NCBI GenBank assembly: GCA_017161665.1
Contig: JADFCT010000126.1
Span: 1-9,508, forward strand
DNA: 9,508 nt
Source: Candidatus Sumerlaeota bacterium
GTDB lineage: Bacteria; Sumerlaeota; Sumerlaeia; JADFCT01
Reading direction: 5' to 3'
Shown: positions 5,925 to 9,508 of the stretch, piece after piece
How positions within the stretch are numbered: the stretch's first letter is position 1
Layout: every line of letters begins with the position of its first letter
The notes under the pieces: generated by a model
The model's database searches: none
What the model saw: the letters and a program-made list of their open reading frames with translations, nothing else
Told to the model about the DNA's origin: nothing
Translations under genes and position numbers: made by a program

Positions 5925-6815
5925 TCACGGCCGACCGGATTCATTCTGCATGAATCGGCGAATCAACGGCAAAATGTTCTCATGCGCATCTTCCACCACG
6001 TAATGACCGGCGTCCTCGAAATAGTGAAAGTCGGCCTTGGGAAACCGGCCTTCCCAGAGTTCGTAAAAATGGTCATTGAAACAAAAATCCCGTCCCCCCC
6101 AACAAACCATCATTGGATGGTCTCGAAAGCGATCCACTCCGGCATCGATTGATCGCATGAGCGGGTAGGTGGGGTGATCGGAACTCATGGGAATATCCTG
6201 AACAAAACGGTGGGTGGCGATGCGATTGGCCCAATTGTTATAGGGGGCGAGATACCCGGCCTTGACCGCTGGCGTCATACGCTTTTTGTCCGCGCAGGCC
6301 ATGTGAACCGCCGCGCCCGCAAAGGCATTGCAGCCACGAATGGCCAAGGCGCCCAAACCCGGGATCCGGCAGATACTGATGCGAAACGGAATCAAATGGG
6401 ACAGGAAAGCGGAGGTGTTGAAAATCACGAAGCGCTTGATGCGTTCCGGACAATGTAAGGCCAGCCCCATACCAATCGGTCCGCCCCAATCGTGAACGAC
6501 CAGCGTGAGATTGGTCAGGCGCAGTGTTTCCACCAAGCGCCGGACATTGCTGATATGTTGTTCCAGCGTGTAAGGATAGTCCTGGGGCTTGTCCGACAGA
6601 CCACAACCGATATGATCGGGAACAATACACCGGTAGGCGTCGCGGAGTCCGAGGACAAGTTTCCGATAATAGAATGACCAGGTGGGATTGCCGTGAAGCA
6701 TGAGGATGGGAGATCCCTCCCCCTCATCCAGAAAATGATAATTCACCCCGTCCAGATCGAGAAAATAGGACTGAAAAGGATATTCGTCTTTAAATCGTTC
6801 TGTCGGGATCGTCAT
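5925..6815 (-). CDS. oleB: OleB-like alpha/beta hydrolase (haloalkane dehalogenase fold)
   Basis: OleB removes CO2 from a beta-lactone to release a long-chain cis-olefin, the last step of head-to-head hydrocarbon synthesis. The protein (296 residues with the start used) has LDEGEGSPILMLHGNPTWSF at about 29-48, the strand-helix segment VPDHIGCGLSDKP, and the nucleophile elbow VVHDWGG with Asp109. The acid Asp243 is in WGGRDF and the base His271 in DAGHYV. An aspartate nucleophile is shared by haloalkane dehalogenases and OleB. The assignment to OleB rests on the OleA gene directly upstream and on the overall sequence pattern. I chose the ATG at 6813-6815, with AGGA 10 bases upstream and the conserved YPF...G.NYHFLDEG region soon after it. 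An ATG at 6870-6872 that overlaps the OleA stop (315 residues) is a real alternative. If OleC is absent from the genome, another hydrolase activity should be considered. Confidence 0.85.
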   Translation of the reverse strand: MTIPTERFKDEYPFQSYFLDLDGVNYHFLDEGEGSPILMLHGNPTWSFYYRKLVLGLRDAYRCIVPDHIGCGLSDKPQDYPYTLEQHISNVRRLVETLRLTNLTLVVHDWGGPIGMGLALHCPERIKRFVIFNTSAFLSHLIPFRISICRIPGLGALAIRGCNAFAGAAVHMACADKKRMTPAVKAGYLAPYNNWANRIATHRFVQDIPMSSDHPTYPLMRSIDAGVDRFRDHPMMVCWGGRDFCFNDHFYELWEGRFPKADFHYFEDAGHYVVEDAHENILPLIRRFMQNESGRP

Positions 6816-6865
6816 AAATCGGCTGTCCTGTATATCCCCTTCAATATGCGCGAAAGACTCAGCAT

Positions 6866-7912
6866 CTACCATTCGATTCCGGCAATCAGACAATTGATTC
6901 CACTGCCAATTCCCATTGCCATCACCTTGTCGCCCCGCGCCACCAAGCCATCTTCGACGCCGATGGCCATTGTGATGGGCCAGGATACGGTTCCCATATT
7001 GCCCAAAAACTCGAAAGTTGAAAAATCTTTTTTACGATCCGCGCCAATCATTTCAAACAGGAGGCGTGAATGGGCGGTTCCGACCTGATGGGTAAAAAAA
7101 CGATCGATATCCTCCCGCGTCCAATTCAATTCCGCCAAAGCCGTCTCAAAAGTCCGACCGGCCAGGGCGCATCCCTGTCGCATCAATTCCTCGGAACCGG
7201 TACGCATCAGGGGCTGACTCCCCTCGCCCATTCCCATATCCGTGTCTCCGCGACACAGGTCATTGCCGGAGGTATCCGCCCGCGCCACGACGCCGGCCAA
7301 GCGGTGACCGTGTGGAGCCAAATCACAATGCGCGACGATGATCGCCGCAGCGCCAGAGCCGATGGTCAGCGAGGCGAACGAGTCCTTGGAGGAACGACGC
7401 GTAATGGCCGGGTCTTCATTTAACATCCGAATTGTCGCCTCCACCAGTGGGCCGCCGTTTTCCCCTGCCACAACCATACCAGCCCGAATCTGACCCAGTT
7501 CGATCCGATTGGCAATATCCATCACGCCGTTCATCATCCCCAGGCAGGCATTGGAAATGTCAAAATTGATCGCTTCGGGCGACAGATTTAAATTGTGATG
7601 AACCACCGTGGATGTGGCCGGCTCCAGAAAGTCCCGGCAAACAGAGGCATGAATAAGGCAACCGATTTCCTCGCGAGGAATCACCGATTGCGCCAGGGCT
7701 TTTTCGGCGGCCCGTGTGCTGACTTGGCTCGGCTTGGCTCCGGGAGCCCAGAAGCGGCGTTCCCGGATCCCCGTCATCAGTTCCAGCCGCCCCTCCGGGA
7801 GATTCAACCGTTGATATAGCGGCGCCAAGCGCTCTTCAATCACCGTTGAAGTGACGACATGGTCGGGCAATTCATATGCATAGGATTCAATGCAAACGCG
7901 CGTGTATCTCAA
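6866..7912 (-). CDS. oleA: OleA-like thiolase (head-to-head acyl condensation)
   Basis: OleA condenses two fatty acyl-CoA molecules to a 2-alkyl-3-ketoacid in the cytoplasm. It belongs to the FabH (ketoacyl synthase III) branch of the thiolase superfamily. With the TTG start at 7910-7912 the protein has 348 residues, near the usual 340. The catalytic set is complete: Cys123 in SNACLG, His275 in THQVG and Asn305 in LGNMG. Glu97 in CRDFLEPAT lies 26 residues before the Cys, the same distance as Glu117-Cys143 in the Xanthomonas enzyme, where this Glu is the OleA-specific base. That separates it from plain FabH. Other OleA-like stretches are LCRGDTD and the C-terminal GIGSGINCLIAGIEW. An ATG at 7975 would add 21 basic residues (MQCIGWGFIRSFGRKRKK). 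I reject it because a purine-rich ribosome site directly precedes the TTG and the promoter found would start transcription at about that ATG. The gene heads the run OleA-OleB-DUF2270-reductase. Confidence 0.9.
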   Translation of the reverse strand: MRYTRVCIESYAYELPDHVVTSTVIEERLAPLYQRLNLPEGRLELMTGIRERRFWAPGAKPSQVSTRAAEKALAQSVIPREEIGCLIHASVCRDFLEPATSTVVHHNLNLSPEAINFDISNACLGMMNGVMDIANRIELGQIRAGMVVAGENGGPLVEATIRMLNEDPAITRRSSKDSFASLTIGSGAAAIIVAHCDLAPHGHRLAGVVARADTSGNDLCRGDTDMGMGEGSQPLMRTGSEELMRQGCALAGRTFETALAELNWTREDIDRFFTHQVGTAHSRLLFEMIGADRKKDFSTFEFLGNMGTVSWPITMAIGVEDGLVARGDKVMAMGIGSGINCLIAGIEW

Positions 7913-7913
7913 A

Positions 7914-7930
7914 CCCTTTCCCTTCTTCCT
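7914..7930 (-). promoter_or_regulatory. Ribosome binding site that supports the TTG start of OleA
   Basis: Read on the minus strand this is AGGAAGAAGGGAAAGGG, an unbroken purine tract whose AAGGG core (7920-7924) sits 7 bases before the TTG at 7912. No comparable site precedes the upstream ATG at 7975. Confidence 0.7.
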
Positions 7931-7979
7931 TTTCCGTCCAAAAGACCGAATAAAGCCCCATCCAATACATTGCATTCAT

Positions 7980-8008
7980 AGTATAGGGCATCCTGTTCCA
8001 AATGTCTC
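7980..8008 (-). promoter_or_regulatory. Sigma70-type promoter of the OleA-OleB run
   Basis: On the minus strand GAGACA (8003-8008, 4 of 6 to TTGACA) is followed after exactly 17 bases by TATACT (7980-7985, 5 of 6 to TATAAT). It lies in the short gap between the unknown gene ending at 8031 and the OleA gene. The predicted transcription start is around 7973, on or just past the ATG at 7975, leaving a leader of about 60 bases before the TTG start. Confidence 0.55.
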
Positions 8009-8030
8009 CGACCCAAGCCAGATGGCGGGG

Positions 8031-8996
8031 CTATAATCCCGCTCCGGAATTAATGGCGCCTTCCAATCCACTGATCAACAGATTGAGCGCCCCGGTATTC
8101 GCTGGTCGATTGCGATAACGCTCGGCTTCCTGCCGGATCGCGGAACGATCCAGTTCCGGAACGGTAAGTTCCCGTTCCATGTCTGGAAACCGGGTCAAAG
8201 CCTCTTCGCGCGTCGTCCGCTCAAAAACAAAATTGCGACCGATTTCCTGACGAATGGCGCGCCCCTCCATATCAACCCAACTCGTTGACTTGAGCGAGCC
8301 ATACGATGTGATGAGGACATAGACCTCAATCGGTTCCCGATCCGGTCCCCAAGGAATTGTCTCTTTTCGGACAACAGAAACCATGGCCACCCCCCCACCG
8401 AAATTCCAAAGCGGATCGAAAACAGGGACCGCATAGTTTTTCCCGATCTCAGTAAATCCCTCTTTGATCGTCAGCGATTGGGCCATCTGATAAAGAGACG
8501 GCGGCATCGCCAGCACCAGACGTCCCGCGGCTGTGGGGCGACCGCTCTGAAGAACGCGATAAAAAAAAGCGTCCGTTGTCATCATGGCGTCCACTTGGAT
8601 TTTCTGATTGAAAATCTCTAAATCCAACCGGGCGTCCTGAAAGGTCAGCAATTGATCCAGCACCATGGTCGAATTCGCCCGGAGCAAAGGGCGGATGGGG
8701 CCAATGGGCAGCCGTAGTCTCGCATCACTGCCAGCCATGAAACTGTATTCCGAGTCCTTGATAATTTGGGTGTGAACGACTCCCAGGAGCTCGCCTTTAT
8801 ATTGAAAGTTCATCCACTCGTCGATATCTTCCCATTCTTTCAGCCATTTGTCAGGCGCCACAAAACCTTCAACGCCCAGATTGCGACGGCTGAAGACATC
8901 ATTGACCAGCAAAAGCCCCATCATAACGCCCCAAAAACAGACGATCAGGCTACTCAGCGCCCACCGAAACCACGTGATTTTTTTCGGACCATTCAT
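8031..8996 (-). CDS. Membrane-anchored protein of unknown family
   Basis: I do not recognise this 321-residue protein. With the ATG at 8994-8996 it begins MNGPKKITWFRW, a short basic end followed by one hydrophobic helix at about 12-31 (ALSSLIVCFWGVMMGLLLVN). That is an inner-membrane anchor or uncleaved signal; no lipobox is visible. The remaining 290 residues are soluble and should be outside the cytoplasm. The central part looks beta-rich with alternating hydrophobic residues. Near 230-262 it reads YGSLKSTSWVDMEGRAIRQE and later RTTREEALTRFPD. Such 'strand, D.EGR...E' text recalls regions that precede transglutaminase domains or lipid-handling beta folds, but no catalytic Cys-His-Asp set is present. 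A GTG at 9027-9029 would add 11 residues; a GGTGAG before the ATG favours the shorter form. It lies upstream of and in line with the OleA gene, which has its own promoter, and is divergent from the acyltransferase gene. Confidence 0.75.
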   Translation of the reverse strand: MNGPKKITWFRWALSSLIVCFWGVMMGLLLVNDVFSRRNLGVEGFVAPDKWLKEWEDIDEWMNFQYKGELLGVVHTQIIKDSEYSFMAGSDARLRLPIGPIRPLLRANSTMVLDQLLTFQDARLDLEIFNQKIQVDAMMTTDAFFYRVLQSGRPTAAGRLVLAMPPSLYQMAQSLTIKEGFTEIGKNYAVPVFDPLWNFGGGVAMVSVVRKETIPWGPDREPIEVYVLITSYGSLKSTSWVDMEGRAIRQEIGRNFVFERTTREEALTRFPDMERELTVPELDRSAIRQEAERYRNRPANTGALNLLISGLEGAINSGAGL

Positions 8997-9126
8997 TTCC
9001 AGCTCACCCGATGATCGAGTGTCCCCCACTCCTGCAGCAGTGACTTCCCCACTCCGCTCAATTCGTGGGGGGATTGTGGAAAAGACATGTCGGTCGGCGC
9101 AATCCTTTTATGGCCTCGTATTCACG

Positions 9127-9155
9127 TTGACGGCATATGCAATCAACCGTAGCAT
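9127..9155 (+). promoter_or_regulatory. Probable promoter of the acyltransferase gene
   Basis: TTGACG (9127-9132, 5 of 6) and TAGCAT (9150-9155, 4 of 6) are 17 bases apart and point towards the acyltransferase. Transcription would start near 9162, leaving a leader of about 28 bases that includes the ribosome site. A perfect TATAAT at 9167-9172 has no matching -35 and would place the start inside the ribosome site. Confidence 0.4.
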
Positions 9156-9158
9156 ACC

Positions 9159-9178
9159 TCCCATCCTATAATATGGGA
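9159..9178 (+). other. Small hairpin overlapping the acyltransferase ribosome site
   Basis: TCCCAT (9159-9164) pairs with ATGGGA (9173-9178) around an 8-base loop, CCTATAAT. The right arm covers most of GGGAAG (9175-9180), the ribosome site located 9 bases before the ATG at 9190. The stem is short, so any effect on translation would be modest. Confidence 0.3.
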
Positions 9179-9189
9179 AGACCGATCCT

Positions 9190-9508
9190 ATGTTTTCTTT
9201 TCGATCTCGTCGTTATCATGACGTAAGGGGGGCTGTAGACGCCGAGGCTTGGCTGGGGTGGCCCATTCGATTCCTAGGCATGTTGGTTGCCCGGGTATCC
9301 TACCGGCTCCAAACCGTGGGCGCTGAGAACCTGCCGTCCACCGGTGGCGCCTTGCTGGTGTGCAACCATGTCTCTTACATTGATCTCATGCTCCTGATGG
9401 CCACACAAAAGCGCCCCATCCGTTTTCTGATCCACGAAAGTTTTTTCCGGCGTCCCATTATCGGCTACCTCCTCCGCCTGTTGAAAACCATTCCGGTCCA
9501 ATTTGAAG
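9190..9508 (+). CDS. PlsC-family lysophospholipid acyltransferase, 3' end cut by the window
   Basis: The first 106 codons of a PlsC-type glycerophospholipid acyltransferase are present and the frame is still open at the edge. These enzymes move an acyl chain onto a lysophospholipid at the inner face of the membrane. The catalytic NHxxxxD box is clear: CNHVSYIDLMLL with His59 and Asp64. It is preceded by VGAENLPSTGGALLV and followed by RPIRFLIHESFFRRPIIGYL and TIPVQFE, the pattern seen between blocks I and III of the family. A hydrophobic segment (WPIRFLGMLVARVSY) precedes the domain. The wording after the box is like that of acyltransferase domains that are fused to a transporter or an acyl-ACP/acyl-CoA ligase (Aas type), so the full protein could be larger than a lone PlsC. 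The ATG at 9190 has GGGAAG 9 bases upstream. The gene is divergent from the unknown membrane-anchored protein. Confidence 0.85.
   Translation, partial: MFSFRSRRYHDVRGAVDAEAWLGWPIRFLGMLVARVSYRLQTVGAENLPSTGGALLVCNHVSYIDLMLLMATQKRPIRFLIHESFFRRPIIGYLLRLLKTIPVQFE

Noticed and set aside
5925..6815. Haloalkane dehalogenase as the function of the hydrolase
   Set aside because: The fold and Asp nucleophile are shared, but the OleA gene immediately upstream makes OleB the better call.
9167..9172. Perfect TATAAT as the -10 of the acyltransferase gene
   Set aside because: No acceptable -35 lies 16-18 bases upstream, and the transcript would start inside the ribosome site.

Overview
The window looks like ordinary chromosomal DNA from a free-living bacterium. 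GC content is intermediate (about half, by eye) and coding is dense. One gene (positions 322-1341) lies on the plus strand at the left and a truncated one (from 9190) at the right. Between them, seven genes on the minus strand fill 1381-8996. I saw no rRNA, tRNA, CRISPR array, insertion sequence or integrase. The protein set (VTC/DUF4956 pair, OleA/OleB pair, DUF2270, pteridine-reductase-like SDR) would fit the Planctomycetes-Verrucomicrobia side of the tree or one of the poorly cultured candidate phyla. No marker gene fixes the lineage, so this is only an inference.

Left part (1-4060). An HD-GYP cyclic-di-GMP phosphodiesterase faces a compact three-gene minus-strand operon. The operon encodes a VTC-domain protein (the tunnel fold of polyphosphate polymerases), a DUF4956 membrane protein joined to it by an ATGA overlap, and, 7 bases further on, an HlyD-type periplasmic adaptor. 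The natural reading is a membrane-linked polyanion or polymer synthesis system with an envelope-spanning adaptor. The first two genes carry long homopolymers (A10 and G9) at their 5' ends.

Middle part (4330-8008). A second minus-strand run starts from a recognisable promoter at 7980-8008. It reads: an OleA-like thiolase, an OleB-like alpha/beta hydrolase, a DUF2270 four-helix membrane protein, and a short-chain reductase with the TGxxxRxG and Asp-Tyr-Lys signatures of the PTR1/FolM pteridine reductases. OleA and OleB are the first and last enzymes of head-to-head long-chain olefin synthesis. The two middle enzymes, OleC and OleD, are not in the window.

Right part (8031-9508). A membrane-anchored protein of unknown family is transcribed leftwards. 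Divergent from it, a PlsC-family acyltransferase runs off the right edge. Lipid metabolism is thus a theme of the right half and envelope polymer or export of the left half. No sequence feature links the two halves directly.
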